Assembly (NCBI GenBank): GCA_030682135.1
Contig: JAUXQT010000086.1
Span: 38,839 to 102,838, forward strand
DNA length: 64,000 nucleotides
Source of the DNA: Nitrospirota bacterium
GTDB taxonomy: Bacteria; Nitrospirota; Nitrospiria; Nitrospirales; Nitrospiraceae
Direction: 5' to 3'
This document shows, in pieces, positions 15,983-23,716 of the stretch; positions within the stretch are counted from its first letter, which is position 1; every line of letters begins with the position of its first letter. Position numbers and translations under genes: made by a program. The notes beneath the pieces are model-generated. The model saw only the letters and a list, made by a program, of their open reading frames with translations. It had not been told where the DNA came from and searched no databases.

Positions 15983-17014
15983 CTAGACCACAACTTGTGA
16001 TTTGATGACCGCTTCAAGGCGCTTCAAACTTTCCGGCTGACCCAACACAATCAATTTGTCGCCCTCGGCTAGCAGGACCTTGGGGCCTGGATTGAACTCA
16101 AGATGGCCCGATGTGCGCTTGACCGCGATGAGGACCAGCCCTCGATCCTCGGCCAGTCCGCAATCGCAAGGGGTCCGGCCATCGAACCGTGAGCCCTTCT
16201 CGACGGTCAGCTCTTCCATCTGAAGATCCAGATGTTCACTCTGCGTCGCCAGTTCGAGAAAATCCATGACCGCGGGACGGATCAAGGCTTGTGCCATTTG
16301 CACCCCGCCGATGTGATAGGGCGACGAGACGCGGTTTGCGCCGGCCCTCATCAGCTTGTGCTCCGACCCTTCGTCGCCGGCGCGCGCCACGATGTAGAGA
16401 TCCTTGTTCAATCCCCTGGCCGTCAGCACGATGTAGAGGTTCTCCGTGTCCGTATTCACGACCGACACCACCCCTTTGGCCCGTTCGATCCCTGCCCGGA
16501 TCAGGACCTCATCCTGTGTGGCATCGCCTTCCACCGCCATCAGACCTTCCCGTTGCAAGGCGGCAATGACGTCAGGACTCTTGTCGATCACGACGAACGG
16601 CAGCGGTTTCGCGCTGAGTTCCTTGCAGATCCGCTTCCCCATCCGTCCGTATCCACATACGATGTAATGATTCGCCACCGTCTTCATTTTTCCCTCAGTC
16701 CGATACCGTCCGAAAATCGCGCTCAGTTCCCCTTCTAACAGCAGCCGCGCCACGTTGCCCAACACATAGAAGAGGGTTCCCACGCCGCTGATGATCAGGA
16801 CGATCGTGAAGGCCCGGCCGGCCGGCGACAGCGGATGAACTTCCTGGTACCCGACGGTCGCAACGGTCGTAACCGTCATGTAGAAGGCATCGAAGGCGGA
16901 CCAGCCTTCGATCACCATGTAACCGAGCGTCCCCAACGCGATGACGGCCACCACGGCCATAACCGCCAGCATCAGATGCCGCGTCGTGTCCGACGAGCGA
17001 GACGTTCCTATCAT
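15983..17014 (-). CDS. Potassium channel with TrkA-N and TrkA-C domains
   Basis: A 343-residue two-helix K+ channel. Residues 13-95 hold two transmembrane helices and the pore with selectivity filter TVGYQEV. A RCK/TrkA-N domain begins at HYIVCGYGRMGKRICKEL (NAD-binding Gly pattern) and a TrkA-C domain ends at KLIVLGQPESLKRLEAVI. Members gate K+ flow in response to ligands or Ca2+. It stands between the TauE gene and the superoxide dismutase gene with short gaps of 39 and 13 bp. Confidence 0.9.
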   Translation of the reverse strand: MIGTSRSSDTTRHLMLAVMAVVAVIALGTLGYMVIEGWSAFDAFYMTVTTVATVGYQEVHPLSPAGRAFTIVLIISGVGTLFYVLGNVARLLLEGELSAIFGRYRTEGKMKTVANHYIVCGYGRMGKRICKELSAKPLPFVVIDKSPDVIAALQREGLMAVEGDATQDEVLIRAGIERAKGVVSVVNTDTENLYIVLTARGLNKDLYIVARAGDEGSEHKLMRAGANRVSSPYHIGGVQMAQALIRPAVMDFLELATQSEHLDLQMEELTVEKGSRFDGRTPCDCGLAEDRGLVLIAVKRTSGHLEFNPGPKVLLAEGDKLIVLGQPESLKRLEAVIKSQVVV

Positions 17015-17027
17015 TCGGCACGGTCTT

Positions 17028-17612
17028 TCACTCTTTCACAATCACGCCGCAGGCGATACGGGGTCCGCCAGGAGCATCCTTTGACGGCGGGTCCGGCAGA
17101 TACTTATCGTCCAACTCATGGATGATGAAGGCGCTCCCGTCCTTATCGAACAGGCTGTTGAGCCCCTCCGACAGGGTCACCCGGCTCGTGATCGTATAGA
17201 GGGACCCGTTCCGGTCATCGTTCACAGAGAGGTTCTGGAGATCGCCGAGATGATAGGGATGGTTCCCCAACCCTGGCGTCACGTTCGCGTCAGGATTCAC
17301 TGCCGGATCCACATTCCCGTCATAATGCCCCTTGGCCGCCGAGAAGGGCTCGCAGTTGCCGGTCTCGTGAATGTGGATCGCATGCCGTCCCGGTTTCAAT
17401 TTACTGTCCGGCGTGCCCTGGAGCTTCAACTTGATCCTGACGCGCCCTTCATACTCCTCGTAGAGATGCGCCTCTCCCGTAATCCCTGGGCCGGCGATGA
17501 CGGCCTTCGCATGCAAAGTCTTCTCATGCTTGCCCGTATGATAGGACGAGCAACCGGCGAGCGGTACGAGCGCTGACAGTGCAAGTGCAGTTCCCATCAA
17601 TATACGGTTCAT
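17028..17612 (-). CDS. sodC: Cu/Zn superoxide dismutase, lipoprotein
   Basis: A 194-residue periplasmic superoxide dismutase. The start at 17612 has AAGGAGG; the signal ends in lipobox PLAGC. Copper and zinc ligands can be followed: HAIHIHETGNC, KGHYDGNVDP, NHPYHLGDLQN and AFIIHELDD, with the paired Cys in GNCEP and RIACGV. It would protect exported heme and copper proteins from superoxide. The downstream K+ channel gene follows after 13 bp. Confidence 0.88.
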   Translation of the reverse strand: MNRILMGTALALSALVPLAGCSSYHTGKHEKTLHAKAVIAGPGITGEAHLYEEYEGRVRIKLKLQGTPDSKLKPGRHAIHIHETGNCEPFSAAKGHYDGNVDPAVNPDANVTPGLGNHPYHLGDLQNLSVNDDRNGSLYTITSRVTLSEGLNSLFDKDGSAFIIHELDDKYLPDPPSKDAPGGPRIACGVIVKE

Positions 17613-17656
17613 CGTATCCTCCTTGGTGATTCGATTCTCCGACCGGACGGCCACTC

Positions 17657-18082
17657 CTACTGAGAACAGCGCGCGAAGATTGCGTCGCAATGGTTCTCGG
17701 CCCCCAACCATTCGGGCACCGACTCATATCGCACGTCGGTCACACGACCGTCCTTGAGCATAACCGTCGCCCGACAACGATGGGGGATATCCCGTGGACC
17801 GCTCGACTTCGCGCCGGGGACGGATAGTTCAACGAGTTCGGCTTCCTCCTGGTACACCATCACCGCCAAACCCTCAGATGTGCTCTCTCTACGCGGCGCA
17901 CCGGCACAGGCGAGGAGTTCCTGCTTCGTCTTGCCCTTCAAGACATCCGCCGTCTTCACCGCGTCCGAACGATCCGCCGGACCACCGGCACAAGCAGTGA
18001 ACAACAATGCAACTAGCACCAGCAGCCCCATCTTCGTGAGCCGGAAACACCTCACAGCGAAGGGGAGCGTTATCGTATTCAT
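17657..18082 (-). CDS. BamE/SmpA-like small lipoprotein
   Basis: A 141-residue lipoprotein with lipobox FTAC near residue 30. The mature part has KGKTKQELLACAGAPRRES, a helix-loop resembling BamE/SmpA domains (GMTKAEVLALLGPP), then beta strands EGLAVMVYQ and TVMLKDGRVTDVRYES, with two further Cys near the end. The fold is a guess from this pattern; function unknown. Its ATG overlaps the stop of the SQR gene (ATGA), so it is cotranslated with SQR. Confidence 0.6.
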   Translation of the reverse strand: MNTITLPFAVRCFRLTKMGLLVLVALLFTACAGGPADRSDAVKTADVLKGKTKQELLACAGAPRRESTSEGLAVMVYQEEAELVELSVPGAKSSGPRDIPHRCRATVMLKDGRVTDVRYESVPEWLGAENHCDAIFARCSQ

Positions 18083-19326
18083 GCCGGCTTATCCAACTTC
18101 TCGATGCCCAACGCTTTCAGAATCACTTTTTCATAGTAGGGCTCGCTGATACCGCGTTTCATCTTATGGAGGAAATATTTTTCCAGCCCGATCTTGGCCA
18201 GGTGGACCCACTTGCCCTTCTTCGCCCAGGTCACATTTCTCGGCGCCATCTGTGGCAAGGCCACGAACGCGACGCCCGTGTCCCCCATGTCGGCCAGGCA
18301 GATCGCATTCCAGGTCGCGGTATCGCGCTTGGGATCGTTCTCGATATCCGCCTTGATGTTGTGGACTGCGGCGGAAACCATCGATTCGATCATGTAACCG
18401 GTCTTGGGGGCGCCGGTCGGAATGGGGGTCACTTCGACCGGTGGAATCGCCACGCAAACACCGACCGAATAAATATTTTTGTACTTGGGATTGGCCTGAT
18501 AGGCATCGATGTTCACGAACCCCTTGGGGTTGCACAAGCCTGGCGTACCAGCCACCGCATCCACCCCGGCGAACGGCGGGATGAACATGGAATACCGGAA
18601 CGGGATCTCCTGTCCGTCCTCCAGCAGCACCTTGCCGGGCTGGACTTCTTTGATCGAACTATTCGGAATTGGCTTGATGGAATGTTCGGCGAACTCGTCC
18701 TCCATGAGGCGGCGCGAAGCCCCCACTCCGGCCAATCCCATATGTCCGATGTACGGTTCCGGCGTCACGAAATAGATCGGCACTTTCTTCCGAAGCTTCT
18801 TTTTCCGAAGATCGGTGTCGAGGATGAACGCCATCTCATAGGCCGGTCCGAAACAGGAGGCGCCTTGGGCCGCCCCGACGACGATGGGACCGGGATTTTT
18901 GAGGAAAGCCTGGTACGAGCCCCAGGCCTGCTCGGCATGGTCCACATTACAGATGGATTGGGTATAGCCGCTGGGGCCCAGCCCTGGGACCGCGCCGAAA
19001 TTCAGCTTGGGCCCCGTCGCGATGATCAGATAGTCGTACGGCACCTCGCCCTTAGCAGTGACCACTCGATTCTGCTCGGGCTCGATCCGGTCCGCCGTGG
19101 CATGGACGAACTCGATCCCTTTCTTGGCCAAGACAGGCGCGATCTGAAAACTGATGTCTTTCCTGGTCCGCCAACCGACGGCGACCCAGGGATTCGACGG
19201 CACGAAATGAAAGGACTCGACATTGGAGATAACCGTGACCTTGTGTTTCTTTGCGAGAAACGCCCGCGCCTCATAGGCCGCCGGCAGTCCGCCGATCGAT
19301 GCGCCGATGATCACCACTCGTGCCAT
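18079..19326 (-). CDS. sqr: Sulfide:quinone oxidoreductase family flavoprotein
   Basis: A 415-residue FAD enzyme oxidising sulfide and passing electrons to quinone at the membrane surface. The N-terminal dinucleotide fold is VVIIGASIGGLPAAYEA and the second fold GPIVVGAAQGASCFGP. Cys126, Cys158 and Cys343 (in NAICLADMGD) occupy the three positions of the catalytic cysteines of characterised SQRs (for example Cys124, Cys156 and Cys347 in Aquifex). The C-terminus has basic and aromatic residues suited to membrane binding. The start at 19326 has AAAGGAG. Flavocytochrome c sulfide dehydrogenase is the near relative, less likely given the third Cys. Confidence 0.85.
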   Translation of the reverse strand: MARVVIIGASIGGLPAAYEARAFLAKKHKVTVISNVESFHFVPSNPWVAVGWRTRKDISFQIAPVLAKKGIEFVHATADRIEPEQNRVVTAKGEVPYDYLIIATGPKLNFGAVPGLGPSGYTQSICNVDHAEQAWGSYQAFLKNPGPIVVGAAQGASCFGPAYEMAFILDTDLRKKKLRKKVPIYFVTPEPYIGHMGLAGVGASRRLMEDEFAEHSIKPIPNSSIKEVQPGKVLLEDGQEIPFRYSMFIPPFAGVDAVAGTPGLCNPKGFVNIDAYQANPKYKNIYSVGVCVAIPPVEVTPIPTGAPKTGYMIESMVSAAVHNIKADIENDPKRDTATWNAICLADMGDTGVAFVALPQMAPRNVTWAKKGKWVHLAKIGLEKYFLHKMKRGISEPYYEKVILKALGIEKLDKPA

Positions 19327-19442
19327 GTTCCGCTCCTTTGGTGTGGATGGCGGCAAGCCATCAGCCTTCAGCAGTCAGCCTGAACACGAAGCCTGTCGTC
19401 GGGCTATTTCCGAAGCTGATGGCTGGTTGCTGATAGCTCCCC

Positions 19443-19652
19443 TTATCTCTTCCCCGTCTGACAGGTATTGATTCCCAGCAAGGTCCAGGCTGGGCAGAAG
19501 CCGATTGCGCCCGTGACCAACATGATCGTCCCGACCACCAGCGCGATACCAGTTCCTACCGGGGGCAACCCGGCAAAAGCCCCGATCCCGAGCAATGCGA
19601 TTCCCAAAACAATCCGAATCGGTCGTTCAACTCCCCCTACATTGCATGCCAT
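19443..19652 (-). CDS. DUF2892 small membrane protein
   Basis: A 69-residue protein with two transmembrane helices: NVGGVERPIRIVLGIALLG and a second with GTIMLVTGAIGFCPAWTLLG, ending NTCQTGK. This is the DUF2892 (YgaP-like membrane) pattern with its conserved CP...LLG...C segment. These domains often accompany rhodanese and sulfur genes. It precedes sqr by 116 bp. A second DUF2892 protein is at 30559-30747. Confidence 0.8.
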   Translation of the reverse strand: MACNVGGVERPIRIVLGIALLGIGAFAGLPPVGTGIALVVGTIMLVTGAIGFCPAWTLLGINTCQTGKR

Positions 19653-19675
19653 GGGTGCACCTCCTTGGTTGGGCT

Positions 19676-19856
19676 GAAGCTATCAGCTCTCAGCGTTCAG
19701 CCGTCAGGGTTCGGATTCGGAGACTGTCGGCTGATTCCTATCTTGATCGGTATGAGTCCTCGCAGAGGAAATGGATTCAGCTTTCTCTCGGCGTATTCTC
19801 TTGTGATTCTCCGCTGTATTCTCATACTGATAGCTGAATGCTGACGGCTGACCGCT
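19676..19856. repeat. Imperfect inverted repeat
   Basis: The left part gctatcagctctcagcgttc (19680 region) is echoed in inverse orientation by tgatagctgaatgctgacgg (19830 region). It belongs to the intergenic gctatcagct repeat family also seen at 19360-19435, 24585 and 42240. No gene is seen. Confidence 0.65.
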
Positions 19857-20328
19857 ACTTATCCACTCCGAATCGATACAAATCATGGCACGTCGTGCAG
19901 CGCGCGGTCATGCTGGAGAGACGCTGGAGAATCTGCTGTGGAGTCTCTTTCTGGACAACCGCATCTGCGAGGGCATCCATGTCCTTATGGATCGACATGC
20001 CCATTTGCTTGAATGGCAACGGTAGTTTCGCCATCAGCGCCGGATTCACATCCGCCGCCATGCCCATTCCCGCTGAGCGGGCCGCCTGTTCAATCTGCGT
20101 TCGATCCGCAGCCTGATCCTGGCTGGTCAAGCCCGTGACCACTCCATGGACCGCCTTCAAAAGCATCCGCATCTCTCCCAGGATCATGTCTCGCTCGGCC
20201 GGTGCTAAGACGATTTGCGTCCGCCCATCCGTGCCAGGCATCGTCCATCCGCGCACGAAGAACCATCCAGCAACCGCCATCGTCACAATCCATAATCCCA
20301 ACGTGATCCGGCAGAATGTCGATCTCAT
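19855..20328 (-). CDS. Monoheme cytochrome c'-like protein, membrane-anchored
   Basis: A 157-residue protein with an N-terminal hydrophobic helix (LWIVTMAVAGWFFV) and one heme motif CTTCH 11 residues from the C-terminus, the class II (c') arrangement also seen in the 1167-1652 protein. The central part is helical and Met/Ala-rich. Its start overlaps the stop of the next cytochrome by ATGA, so the two are probably made together. Confidence 0.75.
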   Translation of the reverse strand: MRSTFCRITLGLWIVTMAVAGWFFVRGWTMPGTDGRTQIVLAPAERDMILGEMRMLLKAVHGVVTGLTSQDQAADRTQIEQAARSAGMGMAADVNPALMAKLPLPFKQMGMSIHKDMDALADAVVQKETPQQILQRLSSMTARCTTCHDLYRFGVDK

Positions 20329-20705
20329 CGAAGCTCACCTCCCATGCCATCATTTTGTTGAGGAGCCAGCGTGCGCACATAAGCGAGCGCATCCCAAATC
20401 TCATCGTCTGTGAGTGATTCCCTCCAGGCTCCCATCGCCGTATTCGGCTTGCCGTCATGCACACTCTTGAACAACCTCGCATCCAGCTTCCCTTGAACCG
20501 CCGGAGATGTCAGGTCGGCAACCGGAGGCGTAAACTTCATCTGCCCCTCACCCTTCCCGTCGATCCCATGACAACGGACACAAGTCGTCGAAAAAATCAC
20601 TCTGCCGCTGAGCACATCCCGCTCCGGTTGAGAGACGTTCAATTCTTTCAGGCTCGCGCCCCCAGCAAGCGCCAAGAGCACGGCTCCAACCAGTACGATT
20701 TTCAT
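20325..20705 (-). CDS. Monoheme cytochrome c class I
   Basis: A 126-residue exported cytochrome with a short signal peptide (MKIVLVGAVLLALAGGAS), CVRCH near residue 42, a probable Met ligand in NTAMGAWRE, and terminal helix IWDALAYVRTL. It is the upstream member of a two-gene cytochrome operon and the last of the left-hand cytochrome group. Confidence 0.85.
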   Translation of the reverse strand: MKIVLVGAVLLALAGGASLKELNVSQPERDVLSGRVIFSTTCVRCHGIDGKGEGQMKFTPPVADLTSPAVQGKLDARLFKSVHDGKPNTAMGAWRESLTDDEIWDALAYVRTLAPQQNDGMGGELR

Positions 20706-21095
20706 TTCATTGCCTCCTTGCCTTCCTGTCCGTTGAATAACATTGCGAGTGAGATGCCACGCAGACGTGGAAATACCTCGGGCCTAAACCTCTGCACAAA
20801 CAAAGCCTTAGGAGGAAGGGGTTGGAAAGCAACGCCGACAGATTACTGGAACTGGCGAGAAAGACCCCGCTGAGCATCTGCTCACTGTCGCAAGACGCTA
20901 CAGCTGGGGAAGGTCAACGGTCATTCGTCGTCACGACTCAGGTAGATAGGCCGAAGGCTTTTAGCCTTAGGCCTTCCGCCTGAACACCTCAATAGCTACC
21001 ATTCGGCAATCGGTCATCCTGCGACAATAATGAGCTGGGACTGGCTCCGATTCCAAGCGGTGCCTGTCCCGCTTCTTGTTCACTCTCCCTCAGTC
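20706..21095. other. About 390 bp without a gene
   Basis: Divergent region between the leftward cytochrome pair and the rightward brnTA remnant. It must hold the promoter for the cytochrome pair. A palindromic segment ggccgaaggcttttagcctt occurs near 20950. No coding frame shows protein-like composition. Confidence 0.4.
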
Positions 21096-21124
21096 TTGCG
21101 GCATCCAGGCGATTAGTGTATATA
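21096..21124 (+). promoter_or_regulatory. Candidate sigma-70 promoter for brnTA
   Basis: TTGCGG (21096-21101), 17-nt spacer, TATATA (21119-21124), eight bases before the GTG of the brnT reading frame. The position close to the start suggests a short or leaderless message. BrnT/BrnA operons are normally autorepressed by BrnA. Confidence 0.5.
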
Positions 21125-21131
21125 CGATAAT

Positions 21132-21422
21132 GTGTTTACGTGAGACATTTCGAAGGCCATCGCGAACTTCGAGAAGCATGGCGTTCCGTTCGAGGAGGCA
21201 GCCACAGTCTTCGGCGATGCCAACGGACTTGACTGGGACGACGTGGCACATTCGCACCAGGAACAGCGGTTCAAGCGACTTGGCCTATCAGTGAGCAAGC
21301 GGCTGTTGCTCGTCGTGTATACGGTACGGAGGATGGAACATGAAAAAGAAAAATTTAGGATCATCAGTGCGCGGCCAGCGAGCCGGCGGGAGCGCCAAGC
21401 CTATACCAGACTCACAGATTGA
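21132..21422 (+). pseudogene. brnT: BrnT-type toxin gene with a stop codon at position 4
   Basis: Reading from GTG at 21132 gives V-F-T-stop-D-I-S-K-A-I-A-N, then an uninterrupted BrnT sequence: NFEKHGVPFEEAATVFGD, GLDWDDVAHSHQEQRFKRLG, KRLLLVVYTVRR, FRIISARPASRRERQAY. BrnT proteins usually start with x-F-x-W-D, so the TGA at 21141-21143 stands where TGG (Trp4) is expected; one base change explains it. TGA is a normal stop elsewhere in the window. No good downstream start lies near the N-terminus, so the ribonuclease toxin is probably not made. The 3' end overlaps brnA, as in intact operons. Confidence 0.85.
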
Positions 21423-21633
21423 TTTCTCGGACATCCCGGAGTCTACAGAGGAAGAACTCCGGCGCGCGCGTCGGGTCGGCAGACCGGCCAGCGGCATGGC
21501 GAAGCAGTTGATCGCCATTCGTCTCTCGCCGCGGCTGTTGAGCCAGCTCAGAAAGATGGCAGCCAAGCAAGGGAAGCCCTATCAGTCACTGATTCATGAA
21601 CTCTTAGAAAAAGCCGCCTCCAAAGCCGCGTAA
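21340..21633 (+). CDS. brnA: BrnA-like antitoxin
   Basis: A 97-residue DNA-binding antitoxin. The N-terminal half is charged and probably binds toxin (DSQIDFSDIPESTEEELRRA). The C-terminal half contains a ribbon-helix-helix: QLIAIRLSPRLLSQLRKMAA and YQSLIHELLEKA, as in BrnA. GGAGG lies upstream and the gene starts within the end of brnT. With its toxin broken, it may be a leftover or serve as a free regulator or anti-addiction antitoxin. Confidence 0.82.
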   Translation: MKKKNLGSSVRGQRAGGSAKPIPDSQIDFSDIPESTEEELRRARRVGRPASGMAKQLIAIRLSPRLLSQLRKMAAKQGKPYQSLIHELLEKAASKAA

Positions 21634-21962
21634 CGGTCCTTCTGGTCTGTCTCGTCTATCTCGTCTGTCTGGTTCCTCTGGTTGGTTTCCCAACCTGGCC
21701 AGCCAGACAACCCCTCTCGCATTTCTCGCTCGCCCCTCATCTCTCGCGCTCCACCACACAGACCGGAACCCACCAGCCTCGTCTCGCATCGGAACCCAGG
21801 CCGCTCTCGTACAAGCGTAAAGGGGCAAGGTCAAGCAACGACCCCGGTGCTTCTCTCCTAAATGGCTTGTGGGCTGATCTGCAGCCGATACCGTCATGGG
21901 AGCGGTGAAAAAAGTAGTCGAGAATAGAAGGGCTTGGTCGGGCGAGGAATTGCAGATAAATA
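21634..21962. other. About 330 bp without a gene
   Basis: Convergent region after brnA and after the leftward cassette. The first 60 bases are a pyrimidine-rich run (tctggtctgtctcgtctatc) related to the run at 39896-39960. No coding frame or clear terminator is visible. Confidence 0.4.
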
Positions 21963-22544
21963 TTACTCGCTCTGATGATCTTCTGGAAGACCAATTCGCT
22001 GCTGGAAATATGAGAAACGACTACTCAGATGTTCGAAATATGGACTTTTCATGACACAGCGTCGTTTTGCTTCGAATGTAAGTCTCCTATACACCTCGTC
22101 TGTTGGAACGGAAAAGTACCGCTTAAAGTCTATTCCTAGCTCTTGGAGGCCTTCCCTCAATGCGTCGGCTTCTGGGGCAACCTTCTGAAGAAAATGATAG
22201 CGTTCAAGTTTATTCTTTACGAAAAAATCCTGCTCCCTTGTACTCAGTGGGGTCGCGCCCAAACAAAGCTCATCGGCTGTGGTGACTTCACAGAACAGGA
22301 TATTCGGCAACATTTTGTCAGGCCTAACCGTAGCACCATTTCTGGCGCGAAAGTCCTGCAGTAGATCGCAGTCTTGCGAGACTATGACCGCATATGGGTG
22401 TTTGATCCGGTCGACTTTCGGGACTGAAGTAGCATCTACGGTTGTAATATCAAGGCGTGCTTGGACGAGGTTCGAAATAATCTCTCCTTGCCTTAACTCT
22501 CCCTCAGAGAGCGAGGCAACATAAATGACACCCTCGCCAGGCAA
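21963..22544 (-). CDS. Hypothetical protein with a SQDCDL motif
   Basis: A 193-residue cytosolic protein of unknown function, the last gene of a three-gene leftward cassette. It starts MPGEGVIYVASLSEGELRQG and carries HPYAVIVSQDCDLLQDF, a motif I know from proteins in variable genome regions, and a C-terminal RRLTFEAKRRCVMKSPY segment. The DNA here is visibly more AT-rich than the flanks, suggesting recent transfer. It is 4 bp downstream of the preceding gene. I do not recognise an enzyme. Confidence 0.55.
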   Translation of the reverse strand: MPGEGVIYVASLSEGELRQGEIISNLVQARLDITTVDATSVPKVDRIKHPYAVIVSQDCDLLQDFRARNGATVRPDKMLPNILFCEVTTADELCLGATPLSTREQDFFVKNKLERYHFLQKVAPEADALREGLQELGIDFKRYFSVPTDEVYRRLTFEAKRRCVMKSPYFEHLSSRFSYFQQRIGLPEDHQSE

Positions 22545-22548
22545 GCGA

Positions 22549-22953
22549 TTAGTCCTCCGCTATTATATGGAAACCTGGGCGCTGATAGGATTTCCCTTGG
22601 TTGGCTGGAACTGACTGACGCGAAGGTAAGGCTTGACGCTGATACTGTGCGCGTTTGCGATCACAGTCGTAGATTTCAGCCATCGACTCACACAATTCAG
22701 GCATGCCACGTTCTGAAATGTAGTCCACAATTTTGTGACAAAGAATTCTTGCCAAGGGAAGTTTTTGAGAAAGAGTCCACTTAGCCAGATCCTGAGCAGA
22801 GGTTGTAATAACGTGGTAGTCGGATGAGGTGGTAAACAATACCTCTGTTTCGGCGCCAAGGGTTGAAGTGACCGTGGTTGTCCCTGTGCCGAATTCTTCA
22901 GGATTGAGCAGAAGGCTGCACTCCTGGTGTGATTGCTCTTGGTTCCATCGCAT
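22549..22953 (-). CDS. Small hypothetical protein of the TIGR04255-like cassette
   Basis: A 134-residue protein from ATG 22953 (MRWNQEQSHQECSLL), overlapping the 3' end of the TIGR04255-like gene by 56 bp in another frame. It contains DYHVITTSAQDLAKWTLSQK and a middle helix IYDCDRKRAQYQRQAL. No domain is recognised. Its frame is closed neatly between its neighbours, which supports it as real, but a frameshifted annotation cannot be excluded. Confidence 0.45.
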   Translation of the reverse strand: MRWNQEQSHQECSLLLNPEEFGTGTTTVTSTLGAETEVLFTTSSDYHVITTSAQDLAKWTLSQKLPLARILCHKIVDYISERGMPELCESMAEIYDCDRKRAQYQRQALPSRQSVPANQGKSYQRPGFHIIAED

Positions 22954-23716
22954 TGTGGAGCTGGGGAGTAACACACCACTTAAAAAGCCTTCCAGCCTCT
23001 CGGTTGAAGTAGTTGAGTCTCTCTCCGGCACTGTTGACCTCCATTTTTTCGGAGACAAAGAAATCCGAATCTATCATGTAGCAAGGCTCGTCCGTGTCTG
23101 GTCGTTGAGTAAGTCCATGCACAATGCGTACATTTCCCATTCCGTTGTCTAATTCTACCAAAAGCTCTTTCCTTACATTCTGCACATTCTTACCTATGAC
23201 GGAGCCCAGCTCTCCCGAAATATGAGGTGCAAGAAGCGCTGACCATTCGACACCTTTGAGATTGAGCTTTGATCGATTGATTACATCTCGATAACGCAAT
23301 CCAATGCGCGTGAAATGCGCAGGTTGGTATGTTCGTTCAAGGCTATCCACGGCATGAAGCAGGCGATCCTTAAAATCACTCCACTGCGAGTAGCGCTTGG
23401 AAGTTAATGCAATAAATTCATTCGAAAGAGTAACGGTCCAAGTCTCGTCTTCTGAATAGAAATCGTACGCCAGCCTACCTGATTTAACTGCCCATGGAAT
23501 GTCATCTCCAAAAACTTTTTTAATCTCTGGGGGTAAAGACAGCGCCGCATCAAACTGGCGCTCCTTGAATAACGGGTATGTAGCTCTTAGTTGTTCTTGA
23601 AATTGAAAGGGAGACTCCGCATCAATTCGCAAAATAGGGGGGAAGCGTAATTGGCAGATGACGGTTTCTAGTGGATTCTTTGCGTAGATAACGCGATCAC
23701 TGTCAGGGAAGCGCAT
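22898..23716 (-). CDS. TIGR04255-like protein
   Basis: A 272-residue cytosolic protein. It begins RFPDSDRVIYAKNPLETVICQLRFPP and has FTRIGLRYRDVINR in the middle and DSDFFVSEKMEV, NYFNREAGRLFKWCVTPQLHN near the end, the layout of the TIGR04255 family, which is found sporadically in bacteria and has no known function. Lower GC than the surroundings and lack of neighbours of known pathway suggest horizontal acquisition. It heads a three-gene cassette with the two hypothetical genes downstream. Confidence 0.65.
   Translation of the reverse strand: MRFPDSDRVIYAKNPLETVICQLRFPPILRIDAESPFQFQEQLRATYPLFKERQFDAALSLPPEIKKVFGDDIPWAVKSGRLAYDFYSEDETWTVTLSNEFIALTSKRYSQWSDFKDRLLHAVDSLERTYQPAHFTRIGLRYRDVINRSKLNLKGVEWSALLAPHISGELGSVIGKNVQNVRKELLVELDNGMGNVRIVHGLTQRPDTDEPCYMIDSDFFVSEKMEVNSAGERLNYFNREAGRLFKWCVTPQLHNAMEPRAITPGVQPSAQS

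Noticed and set aside
18166..19383. A 405-codon open frame on the plus strand opposite the sqr gene
   Set aside because: It is antisense to a gene with strong domain evidence, its product is His/Arg/Gly-rich and shows no known motif; long antisense frames are expected at high GC.
22563..22979. Alternative 138-codon minus-strand frame in the low-GC cassette
   Set aside because: Overlaps the small cassette gene in another frame, Pro/Thr-rich without motif; the 22549-22953 frame fits the neighbours better.
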